Source: Adiantum capillus-veneris
Lineage: Eukaryota > Streptophyta > Polypodiopsida > Polypodiales > Pteridaceae
Reading direction: 5' to 3'
DNA length: 64,000 nt
NCBI GenBank assembly: GCA_014529385.2
Contig: CM043948.1
Location: forward strand, 78,745,291 to 78,809,290
A program made the translations under genes and the position numbers. Of the stretch, positions 35,541-48,427 are shown piece by piece; the stretch's first letter is position 1; every line of letters starts with the position of its first letter. The notes below the pieces were generated by a model, which was not told the origin of the DNA, ran no database searches, and saw only the letters and a program-made list of their open reading frames with translations.

Positions 35541-36530
35541 AACACCATTTTAGATGAAATGGGAAAATCCCACAACTTTGGGACTAATTTCAACGCCTAT
35601 GGGTTCCTATTTCCCATTAAATTTGGAAAATTTTCATTTAATTTGGGAATGTGACAAAGAGATAGATTCTCAAGAAAATGGTGGTGTTGAGAAACACCTT
35701 TTGGAATTTTTATTTTTATGTGGGTGTTTCAAAACACTTCATAAAAGAGATAGATTCTCAAGAAAATGGTGGTGTTGAGAAACACCTTTTAAAATTTTTA
35801 TTTTTATGCGGGTGTTTCAAAACACTTCATAAAAGAGATAGATCCCCAAGAAATTGGTGGTGTTGAGAAACACCTTTTAGAATTTTTATTTTTATGTGGG
35901 TGTTTAAAAATACTTCAGAAAATCATACATAAGCTGGGGAAATAAAACAATAAGCAAGATTTGAAATGCTATTCAATTTCTCCTATTAAGCTAGCCTGTG
36001 CCTTCTCCATGACATTTGATGGGATCTTGATTGTTTCCACAATTCTTCCACCCCTTGGAGTCCATGACCATACAATTGTATCAACACACTCCCAACGCTT
36101 TGGGTTAGCAAGATTGCAGCACCAACTCTTTTTCCAACAATCCTCATACTGTTCTTGGATTGTGGGATTTCTTTTTCTATGTTTTGGTGCCCAATACTGA
36201 ATCACAACTTTCTTGTAGTTAGGAGATGATTTGTCTACAAGACCATATTAGGTATTTTGGTAAAAATCTCACATTATGGGAATCTCCAAATCGAGTAAAT
36301 TCATGTAATTTGGGAATTTTCCACTAAAAGTGGGAAAAATTGAGGTGTGTGGTTAGTAAATAAAGTGAAAATCTCATAGGATTGTGGTGTTGATAAACAC
36401 CAAAAGTCAAGAGGATGTACAACACATGGATTTGAATAATAACTATAAATTACATAAAACAAAGGAAGATACAAAAAAGATTTTGTTTACAAACTGACTA
36501 GTATAGTCACAATAGAAGCTCCACATAATT
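35541..36530. other. Junction region with 88-bp tandem repeats (35655-35920) and short hairpins
   Basis: Foreign sequence starting at the TE4 LTR break. It holds three 88-bp tandem units (starts near 35655, 35743 and 35831). Each contains the small inverted motif GGTGTTGAGAAACACC, which also appears as GGTGTTGATAAACACC near 36384. A partial gene copy lies at 35969-36250 (separate entry). The rest shows nothing. Confidence 0.7.
35969..36250 (-). pseudogene. Partial copy of the C-terminal end of the DUF7869-type gene
   Basis: Encodes SPNYKKVVIQYWAPKHRKRN, then CVDTIVWSWTPRGGRIVETI. It is clearly paralogous to the end of the neighbouring gene (SPNYRKLLIQYWAPCARKSG; TVDAIVWSWRPNKEGPFSRI). It is same-strand and lies about 300 bp downstream of that gene's stop, so it may be a tandem duplicate of a last exon. 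Its upstream part is missing. Confidence 0.7.
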
Positions 36531-38261
36531 CTACTCCACATTTGATACCATATCTGAACTTTGATCCAAGTGTGGTTGATGTGCACGAGTGAGGCCTTCT
36601 TTGGCTTTTAGAGCATGCCTTTCTGGAATCTTTATTCTAGAAAATGGTCCTTCTTTGTTGGGTCTCCAGGACCAAACAATTGCATCTACAGTTTCCCACA
36701 CTTGTGGGTCCTTATAGTTGACAGCCCAATAACCCTTCCAACAATTGCTGTAAGCTTGAGTATCTGTCATCCCACTTTTTCTTGCGCAAGGTGCCCAATA
36801 TTGAATCAAGAGTTTTCTGTAGTTTGGTGATGTAGGCTCATTATCAATGTCAGATAAAGCCATTGCAAGCCACACTGGATAGATTTCTGTGTCACTCGGA
36901 ACAAGCATAAGAAAGTCACCTTGGTGCACATCAGACATAGGGTCAAACTCTTCCCTTGGCCTATCTCGTTGAGGCCCACAAAAATGATCGTTCAACTCTT
37001 CAAGGCCTAGGAATCTTTCTGCTCCTTGTTGCAAATTCATTGTAGTGCTTTGTAGGTGAGAATATTCTTGAGTTTTTGGCCAAAACATTTCATACAAGAC
37101 TCCCTCTGATATGATTGCTTTTCCAATCTCTTCAATTACCTTACTCCAATAATCTATCACGGGTCTATAATATCGCGGAATACTTGAACCATTCCCTAAA
37201 TTTTTCCAAAATTTTATATAGTTCTTTAGCCCCAAAATGACTTCTTCGTGGGCCTTGACATACTCCGCCATTTGTACTAGAGGTGGATCTCCATGTGGTA
37301 TTATTGGCTTGCCTTCTGTGTCTGTTTTCCAAAGGCGAATACTTCCACTCCAACTTGATACACCTACATGTGCCTTATATTGCATCATTGGTGTCTCATC
37401 CTGCATAAAGAACCTGAGCTGAAGCGGTTTGGAATGTCCAACAAGTATGTCTTGTCCATCACAAAGATAGCCATCACAATATTGCTTGAAATCGGGGATC
37501 TTTGTGAGAAAAAATGGAGCTGGATATGAAGATGAGCTGTTTCATAATGTATCCATCAAATGTGGCAAAGTATAGGTTTGTGTAACTCTCAGCTTCTCTG
37601 AAAACCTACTAAACATGGCGTCTATGTCCTCATGTGTATGCCCAACCATTAAAAATCCCAGCTGGATGGTTTTGAAAACACCCCTTGCAACAAGCATTGA
37701 CAAATAGGCAAATAAGTATCGATTTTTGTTTTCCCCTGCACAATTATCCAATTGTAGCAACAAGTTCTCTGGCAATCTGCGAAATGTTGACCACAATTCC
37801 TCTTCTGTAATTTCTGACGACTACACAATGGGCTCTTTTCCATCACTCAAGTTATGGTAGTGCAAAGCATCCCTTGAGTTCAAAGCATGTAGTAGTGAAA
37901 TATTGCTCCTTCGAAGTCCATTTGTTACTAGATCACCAAGAGGATGCTTATCTATCCTCTCTAGGTTATGTAAACAATTAGCAATTGAGCCAATTGTAAG
38001 ATTTGGATCAGCTGGCCACAAACCATTCAAGACAAAGTGTCCGTAATGACCTTCTCCATGTCCATGAGTGATCATGCCAATCAATGCCACCTGCAGATTA
38101 TATCCTGAATCCACACCCTTGGGAACAATGCGTAATCTAGGAATGGCAGTCTTCTTTTGATCCATCTTATCATGGATTATGCATACATATTTTTGTGGTT
38201 GAGTTTCTGAATACGTGCGCCATGCATCATATAGGCTTCTGCAACTCTTTTGTTGTGCCAT
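36531..38261 (-). pseudogene. DUF7869-type protein gene, N-terminally truncated
   Basis: One minus-strand frame runs 38261-36531 (577 codons) with two in-frame stops: TAG at 37821-37823 and TGA at 37542-37544. Landmarks are HDKMDQKKTAIPRL (about residues 30-43), LQLDNCAGENKNRYLFAYLS (about 170-190) and VGHTHEDIDAMFSRFSEKLR (about 205-225). I associate this combination with the DUF7869 family, which is widespread in eukaryotic genomes, often in repeated copies. The spaced Asp/Asn/His motifs suggest an RNase-H-like, possibly transposase-related fold (inference). The C-terminal third is Trp-rich (VDAIVWSWRPNKEG). The ATG at 38259-38261 abuts the repeat array, and family members are normally longer at the N-terminus, so upstream exons may be lost or lie beyond the array. 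It is divergent from the ParB-like exon. Confidence 0.65.
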
Positions 38262-41200
38262 ACCCCCATGTAAAACCTATCATGGTTACTCCAAGTGGTA
38301 AGAAAGAATAACCTTTAAGATATAGACTTATAGGTTGGACAAGTGGTGGACCTTAACACCCACATATTCTTAATATAATGACATAGAGTGGAAAAGTGGT
38401 GAATCTTGAGACAAAGCCACTCATGCTACTAGCGATAATATCTTGGACAAGTATCGACCCTTGAATGTAAACCCCCCATGTACAAAATATCCTGGGTTTA
38501 AGGTATTTCGATGAAGCCTAGCATCTTGGAGACATGGTGCAGCTTGCTTCTCTTCATGTTTTGATGGAGCCTATCTTCCACCAATGGGGGATCATCCTTC
38601 TCTAAATGTCTCAATGGAGCCTAGCTTGGACAAGTGGTGGACCTTTTCTTCTCTCTATGTTTCCATAGAGTTAGCTTGGACAAGTGGTGGAACTTAAAAC
38701 CAAACCCCCATGTAAAACCTATCATGGTCACTCCAAGTGGTAAGAAAGAATAACCTTTAAGATGTAGCCTTATAGATTGTCCAAGTGGTGGACCTTAACA
38801 CCCACATATTCTTAATATAATGACATAGAGTGGAAAAGTGGTGAATGTTGAGACCAAACCACTCAGGCTACTACCAAAAATAGCTTGGACAAGTTTTGGA
38901 CCTTGAATGTAAACCCCTCATCTACGACATATCATGGGTTTAATGTTTTTCGATGGAGCCTAGCATCTTGGAGACATGGTGCAGCTTGCTTCTCGTCATG
39001 TTTCAATGGAGCCTATCTTGGACAAATGGTGGAGCATCCTTCTCTCCATGTTTCAATGGAGCCTATCTTGGACAAGTGGTGGACCTTTGCTTCTCTCTCT
39101 GTTTCAATAGAGTTAGCTTGGACAAGTGGCGGAGCTTGGAACCAAACCCCCATATAAAACCTATCATGGTCACTCCAAGTGGTAAGAAAGAATAACCTTT
39201 AAGATATAGACTTATAGGTTGGACAAGTAGTGGACCTTGAATGTAAACCCCCCATCTACAAAATATGGTGGGTTTAAGGTATTTAGATGGATCCTAGCAT
39301 CTTGGAGACATGGTGCACCTTGCTTCTCTTCATGTTTCAATGGAGCCTATCTTGGACAAATGGTGGAGCATCCTTCTCTCCATGTTTCAATGGACCCTAG
39401 CTTCCACAAGTGGTGGACCTTTGCTTCTCTCTATGTTTCAATAGAGTTAGCTTGGACAAGTGGTGGACCTTGGAACCAAACCCCAATGTAAAACCTATCA
39501 TGGTCACTCCAAGTCGTGAGAAAGAATAACCTTTAAGATATAGTCTTATAGGTTGGACAAGTGGTGGACCTTAACACCCAAATATTCTTAGCATAATGGC
39601 ATAGAGTGAAAACGTGGTGAATCTTGAGACAAAACCACTCATGCTACTAGCGGTAATAGCTTGGAAAAGTGGTGGACCTTGAACGTAAACCCCCCATGTT
39701 TCAATAGAGTTAGCTTCGACAAATGTTGGATTATCCTTCTCTCCATGTTTCAATGGAGCCTAGCTTGGACAAGTGGTGGACCTTTGCTTCTCTCTATGAT
39801 TCAATAGAGTTAGCTTGGACAAGTGGTGGACCTTGGAACCAAACCCCCATGTAAAACCTTTCATGGTCACTCCAAGTGGTACGAAAGAATAACCTTTAAG
39901 ATGTAGCCTTATAGGTTGGACAAGTGGTGGACCTTAACACCCACATATTCTTAATATAATGACATAGAGTGGAAAAGTGGTGAATCTTGAGACCAAACCA
40001 CTCAGGCTACTACCAATAATAGCTTGGACAAGTTTTGGACCTTGAATGTAAACCCCTCATCTACGACATATGATGGGTTTAATGTTTTTCGCTGGAGCCT
40101 AGCATCTTGGAGACATGGTGCAGCTTGCTTCTCGTCATGTTTCAATGGAGCCTATCTTGGACAAATGGTGGAGCATCCTTCTCTCCATGTTTCAATGGAG
40201 CCTAGCTTGGACAAGTGGTGGACCTTTGATCCTCTCTCTATTTCAATAGAGTTAGCTTGGACAAGTGGTGGAGCTTGGAACCAAACCCCCATATAAAACC
40301 TATCATGGTCACTCCAAGTGGTAAGAAAGAATGACCTTTAAGATATAAACTTATAGGTTGGACAAGTGGTGGACCTCAACACCCACATATTCTTAATATA
40401 ATGACATAGAGTGGAAAAGTGGTGAATCTTGAGACAAAACCACTCATGCTACTAGCGATAATAGCTTGGACAAGTGGTGGCCCTTGAATGTAAACCCCCC
40501 ATGTACAAAATATCCTGGGTCTAAGGTATTTCGATGAAGCCTAGCATCTTGGAGACATGGTGCAACTTGCTTCTCTTCATGTTTCGATGGTGCCTATCTT
40601 CCACCAATGGGGGATCATCCTTCTCTAAATGTGTCAATGGAGCCTAGCTTGGACAAGTGGTGGACCTTAGAACCAAACCCCTATGTAAAACATATCATGG
40701 TCATTCCAAGTGGTGATAAATAATACCCTTTAAGATCTAGCCTTATAGGTTGGACAAGTGGTCGACCTTAAAACCTAGATCTTCGTAATATACCTACATA
40801 GAGTGCAAAAGTGGTGAATCTTGAGACCAAACCACTCATGCTACTAAGGATAATAGGTTGGACAAGTGGTGGACCTTGAATGTATACCCCCATGTACGAA
40901 ATATCATGGGTTTAAGGTATTTCAATGAAGCCTAGCATCTTGGAGACATGGTGCAGCTTGCTTCTCTTCATGTTTCAATGGAGCCTATCTTTGAAAAATG
41001 GTGAAGCATCCTTCTCTCCATGTTTCAATGGAGCCTGGCTTGGACAAGTGGTGGACCTTTGCTTCTCTCTATGTTTCAATAGATTTAGCTTGGACAAGTG
41101 GTGGGCCTTGTAACCAAACTCCCATGTAAAACCTATCATGGTAACTCCAAGTAGTGAGAAAGAATAAAGTTTAAGATGTAGCCTTATAGGTTGGACAAGT

Positions 41201-44200
41201 GGTGGACCTTAGCACCCAGATATTCTTAATATAATGACATAGAGTGGAAAAGTGGTGCATCTTGAGACCAAACCACTCATGCTACTAGAGATAATAGGTT
41301 GGACAAGTGGTGGACCTTGAATGTAAACCCCCCATGTACGAAATATCATGGGTTTAAGGTATTTAAATGGAGATTAGCATCTTGGAAACATGGTGTAGCT
41401 TGCTTCTCTTCATGTTTCAATGGAGCGTATCTTGGACAAATGGTGGAGCATCCTTCTCTCCATGTTTCAATCGACCCTAGCTTGGACAAGTGGTGGACCT
41501 TTGCTTCTCTCTATGTTTCAATAGAGTTTTCTTGGACAAGTGGTGGACCTTGGAACCAAACCCCCATGTAAAACCTATCATAGTGACTCCAAGTGGTGAG
41601 AAAGAATAACCCTTAATATATAGACTTATAGGTTGGACAAGTGGTGGACCTTAACACCCACATATTCTTAATATAATGACATAGAGTGGAAAGGTGGTGA
41701 ATCTTGAGACAAAGCCACTCATGCTACTAGCAATAATAGCTTGGACAAGTATCGGCCCTTGAATGTAAACCCCCCAAGTACAAAATATCCTGGGTTTAAG
41801 GTATTTCGATGAAGCCTAGCATCTTGGAGACATGGTGCAGCTTGGTTCTCTTCATTTTTCGATGGAGCCTATCTTGGACAAATGGTGGAGCATCCTCCAT
41901 GTTTCAATGGACCCTAGCTTGGACAAGTGGTGGACCTTTGCTTCTCTCTATGTTTCAATAGAGTTAGCTTGGACAAGTGGTGGACCTTGGAACCAAACCC
42001 CAATGTAAAACCTATCATGGTCACTCCAAGTCGTGAGAAAGAATAACCTTTAAGATATAGCCTTATAGGTTGGAGAAGTGGTGGACCTTAACACTCAGAT
42101 ATCCTTAATATAATGACATAGAGTGATAAAGTGGTGAATCTTGAAACAAAACCACTCATGCTACTAGCGGTAATAACTTGGACAAGTGGTGGACCTTGAA
42201 CGTAAACCCCCCATGTTTCAATAGAGTAGGCTTCGAGAAATGATGGAGCATCCTTCTCTCCATGTTTCAATGGAGCCTAGCTTAGACAAGTGGTGGACCT
42301 TTGCTTCTCTCTATAATTCAATAGAGTTAGCTTGGACAAGTGGTGGAACTTGAAACCAAACCCCCATGTAAAACCTATCATGTTCACTCCAAGTGGTAAG
42401 AAAGAATAACCTTTAAGATGTAGCCTTATAGGTTGTACAAGTGGTGGACCTTAACACCCACATATTCTTAATATAATGACATAGAGTGGAAAAGTGGTGA
42501 ATCTTGAGACCAAACCACTTAGGCTACTACCAATAATAGCTTGGACAAGTTTTGGACCTTGAATGTAAACCCCTCATCTACGACATATCATGGGTTTAAT
42601 GTTTTTCGATGGAGCCTAGCATCTTGGAGACATGGTGCAGCTTGCTTCTCGTCATGTTTCAATGGAGCCTATCTTGGACAAATGGTGGAGCATACTTCTC
42701 TCCATGTTTCAATGGAGCCTAGCTTGGACAAGGGGTGGACCTTTGCTTCTCTCTCTGTTTCAATAGAGTTAGCTTGGACAAGTGGTGGAGCTTGGAACCA
42801 AACCCCCATATAAAACCTATCATGGTCACTCCAAGTGGTAAGAAAGAATAACCTTTAAGATATAGACTTATAGGTTGGACAAGTGGTGGACCTTGAATGT
42901 AAACCCCCCATCTACGAAATATGGTGGGTTTAAGGTATTTAGATGGAGCCTAGCATCTTGGAGACATGGTGGACCTTGCTTCTCTTCATGTTTCAATGGA
43001 GCCTATCTTGGACAAATGGTGGAGCATCCTTCTCTCCATGTTTCAATGGACCCTAGCTTGGACAAGTGGTGGACCTTTGCTTCTATCTATGTTTCAATAG
43101 AGCTAGCTTGGACAAGTGGTGGACCTTGGAACCAAACCCCAATGTAAAACCTATCATGGTCACTCCAAGTCGTGAGAAAGAATAACCTTTAAGATATAGA
43201 CTTATAGGTTGGACAAGTGGTGGACCTTAACACCCAAATATTCTTAACATAATGACATAGAGTGAAAAAGTGGTGAATCTTGAGACAAAACCACTCATGC
43301 TCCTAGCGGTAAAAGCTTGGAAAAGTGGTGGACCTTGAACGTAAACCCCCCATGTTTCAATAGAGTTAGCTTCGACAAATGGTGGAGCATCCTTCTCTCC
43401 ATGTTTCAATGGAGCCTAGCTTGGACAAGTGGTGGACCTTTGCTTCTCTTTATGATTCAATAGAGTTAGCTTGGACAAGTGGTAGACCTTGGAACCAAAC
43501 CCCCATGTAAAACCTATCATGGTCACTCCAAGTGGTACGAAAGAATAACCTTTAAGATGTAGCCTTATAGGTTGGACAAGTGGTGGACCTTAACACCCAC
43601 ATATTCTTAATATAATGACATAGAGTGGAAAAGTGATGAATCTTGAGACCAAACCACTCAGGCTACTACCAATAATAGCTTGGACAAGTTTTGGACCTTG
43701 AATGTAAACCCCTCATCTAGGACATATCATGGGTTTAATGTTTTTTGCTGGAGCCTAGCATCTTGGAGACATGGTGCAGCTTGCTTCTCGTCATGTTTCA
43801 ATGGAGCCTATCTTGGACAAATGGTGAAGCATCCTTCTTTCTATGTTTCAATGGAGCTTAGCTTGGACAAGTGGTGGACCTTTGATCCTATTTCTGTTTC
43901 AATAGAGTTAGCTTGGACAAGTGGTGGAGCTTGGAACCAAACCCCCATATAAAACCTATCATGGTCACTCCAAGTGGTAAGAAAGAATAGCCTTTAAGAT
44001 ATAAAGTTATAGGTTGGACAAGTGGTGGACCTTAACACCCACATATTCTTAATATAATGACATAGAGTGGAAAAGTGGTGAATCTTGAGACAAAACCACT
44101 CATGCTAGTAGCGATAATAGCTTGGACAAGTGGTGGCCCTTGAATGTAAACCCCCCATGTACAAAATATCATGGGTTTAAGGTATTTCTATGAATCCTAG

Positions 44201-47060
44201 CATCTTGGAGACATGGTGCAGCTTGCTTCTCTTCATGTTTCGATGGAGCCTATCTTCCACCAATGGGGGATCATCCTTCTCGAAATGTCTCAATGGAGCC
44301 TAGCTTGGACAAGTGGTGGACCTTTGCTTCTCTCTATGTTTCCATAGAGTTAGCTTGGACAAGTAATGGACCTTGGAACCAAACCGCCATGTAAAACATA
44401 TCATGGTCATTCCAAGTGGTGATAAATAATACCCTTTAAGATCTAGCCTTATAGGTTGGACAAGTGGTCGACCTTAAAACCTAGATCTTCTTCATCTAAC
44501 GACATAGAGTGGAAAAGTGGAGAATCCTGAGACCAAACCACTCATGCTACTAAGGATAATAGGTTGGACAAGTGGTGGAGCTTGAATGTATACCCCCATG
44601 TACGAAATATCATGGGTTTAAGGTATTTCAATGGAGACTAGCATCTTGGAGAAATGGTGCAGCTTGCTTCTCTTCATGTTTCAATGGAGCCTATCTTTGA
44701 CAAATGGTGGAGCATCCTTCTCTCCTTGTTTCAATGGAGCCTAGCTTGGACAAGTGGTGGACCTTTGTTTCTCTCTATGTTTCAATAGATTTAGCTTGGA
44801 CAAGTGGTGGGCCTTGTAACCAAACTCCCATGTAAAACCTATCATGGTAACTCCAAGTGGTGAGAAAGAATAAAGTTTAAGATATAGCCTTATAGGTTGG
44901 ACAAGTGGTGGACCTTAGCACCCAGATATTCTTAATATAATGACATAGAGTGGAAAAGTGGTGAATCTTGAGACCAAACCACTCATGCTACTAGAGATAA
45001 TAGGTTGGACAAGTTGTGGACCTTGAATGTAAACCCCCCATGTACGAAATATCATGGGTTTAAGGTATTTCAATGGAGATTAGCATCTTGGAGACATGGC
45101 GTAGCTTGCTTCTCTTCATGTTTCAATGGAGTGTATCTTGGACAAACGGTGGAGCGTCCTTCTCTCTATGTTTCAATGGACCCTAGCTTGGACAAGTGGT
45201 GGACTTTTGCTTCTCTCTATGTTTCAATAGAGTTTTCTTGGACAAGTGGTGGACCTTGGAACCAAACCCCCATGTGAAACCTATCATAGTGACTCCAAGT
45301 GGTGAGAAAGAATAACCCTTAAGATATAGCCTTATAGGTTGGACAAGTGGTGGACCTTAACACCTAGATATTCTTAATATAATGACATAGAGTGCAAAAG
45401 TGGTGAATCTTGAGACCAAACCACTCATGCTACTAGCGTTATTAGGTTGGACAAGTGGTGGAACTTGAATTTAAACCCCCCATGTTTCAATAGAGTTAGC
45501 TTCGACAAATGATAGAGCATCCTTCTCTCTATATTTCAATGGAGCCTAGCTTGGCCAAGTGGTGGACCTTTGTTTCTCTCTATGTTTCAATAGAGTTAGC
45601 TTGGACAAGTGGTGGACCTTGGAACCAAACCCCCATGTAAAACATATCATGGACATTTCAAGTGGTGAGAAATAATACCCTTTAAGATATACCCTGATAG
45701 GTTGGACAAGTGGTCGACCTTACCACACAGATCTTCTTAACGTAATGACATAGAGTAGAAAAGTGGTGAATCTTGAGACCAAACCACTCATGCTACTAGA
45801 GATAATAGGTTGGACAAGTGGTGGACCTTGAATGTAAACTCTCCATGTACAAAATATCGTGGGTGTAAGGTATTTCAATGGATCTTAGCATCTTGGAGAC
45901 ATGGTGCAGCTTGCTTCTCTTCATGTTTCAATGGAGCCTATCTTGGAAAAATGGTGGAGCATCCTTCTCTCCATGTTTCAATGGACCCTAGCTTGGACAA
46001 GTGGTGGACCTTTTCTTCTCTCTATGTTTCAATAGAGTTATCTTGGACAAGTGGTGGACCTTGGAACCAAACCCCCATGTAAAACCTATCATGGTCATTC
46101 CAAGTGGTCAGAAAGAATACCCTTTAAGATATAGCCTTATAGGTTGGACAAGTGGTGGACCGTAACACCCAGATCTTCTTAATATAATGACATAGAGTGG
46201 AAAAGTGGTGAATCTTGAGAACAAACCACTCATGCTACTAGTGATAATAGGTTGGACAAGTGGTGGACCTTGAATGTAAACCCCCCATGTACGAAATATC
46301 ATGGGTTTAAGATATTTCAATGGAGCCTAGCATTTTGGAGACATGGTGCAGCTTGCTTCTCTTCATGTTTCAATCGAACCTAGCTTGGACAAATGGTGGA
46401 GCATCCTTCTCTCCATGTTTCAATGGAGCCTAGCTTGGACAAGTGGTGGACCTTTGATTCTCTCTATGTTTCAATAGAGTTAGCTTGGACAAGTGGTGGA
46501 CCTTAGAACCAGACCCCTATGTAAAACCTATCATGTGCATTCCAAGTGGTGGTAAATAATGCCATTTTAGATATAGCCTTATAGGTTGGACAAGTGGTGG
46601 ACCTTAACACCCAGATCTTCTTAATATAATGACATAGAGTGGAAAAGTGGTGAATCTTGAGACCAAACCACTCATGCTACTAGGGAGAATAGGTTGGACA
46701 AGTGGTGGACCTTGAATTTAAACCCCACATATACAAAATATCGTGGGTTTAAGGTATTTCAATGGAGCCTAGCATCTCGAAGACATGGTGCATATTGCTT
46801 CTCTTCATGTTTCAATGGAGCCTATTTTGGACAAATGGTGGAGCATCCTTCTCTCCTTGTTTCAATGGACCCTAGATTGGACAAGTGGTGGACCTTTCTT
46901 CTCTCTATGTTTCAATATAGTTAGCCTATATTAGACAATTAGTAGACCTTGAATCTCTCCATGTTGTCTAGAGCTGAGCTTGGACAAGTGGTGGACCTTA
47001 CTTCTCCCTTCCCTTAGTTTACTAGCTTAAAAGATTACTATGTATACTTGCTTAGATCTA
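38262..47060 (+). repeat. 8.8-kb satellite array (left array), hierarchical units
   Basis: Built from a 50/51-bp monomer with the core TTGGACAAGTGGTGGACCTT and a second common word TGTTTCAATGGAGCC. Monomer variants are ordered into units of about 330-450 bp, marked by CCCATGTAAAACCTATCATGG roughly twenty times. Above that there is a 3656-bp super-repeat (for example 38885/42541, 40024/43680 and 39571/43227 correspond), which becomes 3706 bp further on because one extra 50-bp monomer is present. The inner end (46930-47060) is less regular and contains unique sequence that recurs inverted at 55741-55880. Frames of about 90 codons are common because 51 bp is 17 codons. Confidence 0.92.
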
Positions 47061-47155
47061 ACTTGAACAAGTGGTGGACCTTGTATTCACACAAACTTAA
47101 TTCATTACAAAAAAGTATATGCTAAAATAACATTTGGTTTTTTTTGTTTCAAGAG

Positions 47156-48343
47156 ATGGCTCCAAAAAAACAGGTTGCAAGGGTTGCTGTCTCAGTTGAC
47201 TATACTTGCAATGATGTTAGGAAATGGTATTTAGACATACATGGTATAGAGGGTGCACAATTTCATAAGGTGCATCTATTTATTGCCAAAAAGGAGAATG
47301 ATAGCTTGTTTGAAGATGTTGGACAAGTTGTGGAAGCATCTGTCTCTATAGTTGATAGTCATCCGGAGGTGGAATGCATTGACATTCTAGTTCCAATGAA
47401 TCTAGAATTTCAAATATCTCCTGGAGCATATGCATTGGAGCGCATGTCTACAAACAAAGAAGAGACAATGTTTTCTCAAGGATGGAAGTTTGCAGAATCA
47501 AATCCAAACATCACAGCAGATCAACTTCAAAGCTCCATCATTGCCACACTACAACGAAAAAAGGTGAAAGCTTCACGACCTCCATCCACAAAGAAGCAAG
47601 CAAAAGTGAAAAAAGTAGCAGCTAAGCGAACTAGTTCCATTTTGGATGTAGACAAGGCATCTTTGGCATCCTCATCAACAGAGGTTTCAATGTCAAAGAT
47701 GAGAATTGTGGATCCAGATGTTTTAGAAGCTGAGGCCATGAAAGGACAAGAAAACGATACAGGTGGAATGAATAAGTACATAAATTATTTTCCTTTCCAA
47801 TATAGGGAATTTGATATCCCTATTCAAAATTGTTGGCTTGCTCCTGATCACTATAATGCACATATTATGGATAAAAAACACGCTGAAAGTGTGTTATTTG
47901 GATTTTCACGGAGTACGACCAAGCCTGCAGCATGTGCATATTTGATGCCTGTTCGAAATGCAAAATCAAAGGAGGGGACTCCTTTGGCAGTAGAAGAGGT
48001 AGAGGAGCAAAAAATTAAAGATTATCATTATTGGATTCTTGATGGGCAGCATTCAATGTATGCTGCAAAAGTTTTGCTTCACAATGAACAAAACAACAAA
48101 GAGATATTTGAAAGACTGATTAGCGTGTATAAATTTAGAAAGGCTCGCATTGTTGTGAATGCTCCTCCATTTGTTGCAACTGCTATATCTGCCATTGCAA
48201 ATGAGGAGGCTCAGGCATTGTATGTCAAGCAACCTTACAGCCAAATATTGAGACATTTACGGAGTCAATGGATCTTCTCAGGACGACCACCAAAGGCAGC
48301 AAGTGGAATTGCAGAGGGACATGCATCTCGTGCCGGATGGGAT
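47156..48343 (+). CDS. Exon with ParB/DGQHR-like domain
   Basis: 396 codons from the ATG at 47156 (MAPKKQVARVAVSVDYTCND), no stop, ending at a consensus donor GAT|GTAAGT. A pyrimidine-rich stretch ending TTTCAAG lies just before 47154, so the ATG may be internal to an exon that starts there. About residues 125-165 are Lys/Ser-rich and probably disordered. From about 225 comes a folded domain whose clearest motif is HYWILDGQHSMYAAKVLL near residue 300, resembling the DGQHR/ParB-type motif of ParB-like nucleases and sulfiredoxin-fold proteins. The C-terminal part (RIVVNAPPFVATAISAIANE) is helical-looking. Function is unknown; in bacteria and phages such domains often accompany DNA methylases (established), which fits the next exon. 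The join to the next exon is phase 0. Confidence 0.6.
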
Positions 48344-48427
48344 GTAAGTTATTTTCTTTGTCTTTTTGATAGTGTTTAATTAACAAATCTTGCTCAATAG
48401 TTTAATTATTTCTCTATTTCTTTTTAG
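48344..48427 (+). other. 84-bp intron
   Basis: GTAAGT donor, AT-rich body with a possible branch site TTTAATTAAC, acceptor TTCTTTTTAG. It has typical plant intron size and base content. The frame crosses in phase 0, and the first downstream codons give AFL then a TGA at 48437. Confidence 0.75.

Noticed and set aside
38885-46924. About ten similar 90-codon open frames (starting MDK.WTLNVNP or similar) in the left array
   Set aside because: They follow from a 51-bp (17-codon) repeat monomer; copies break in some units, have no promoter context, and the same repeat in introns and in inverse orientation has no conserved frame.
38262-47060. CRISPR-like appearance of the regular arrays
   Set aside because: Units are contiguous, with no variable spacers between conserved repeats, no cas genes, and a eukaryotic setting. 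The same holds for 26546-26659, 62519-62915 and 63181-64000.
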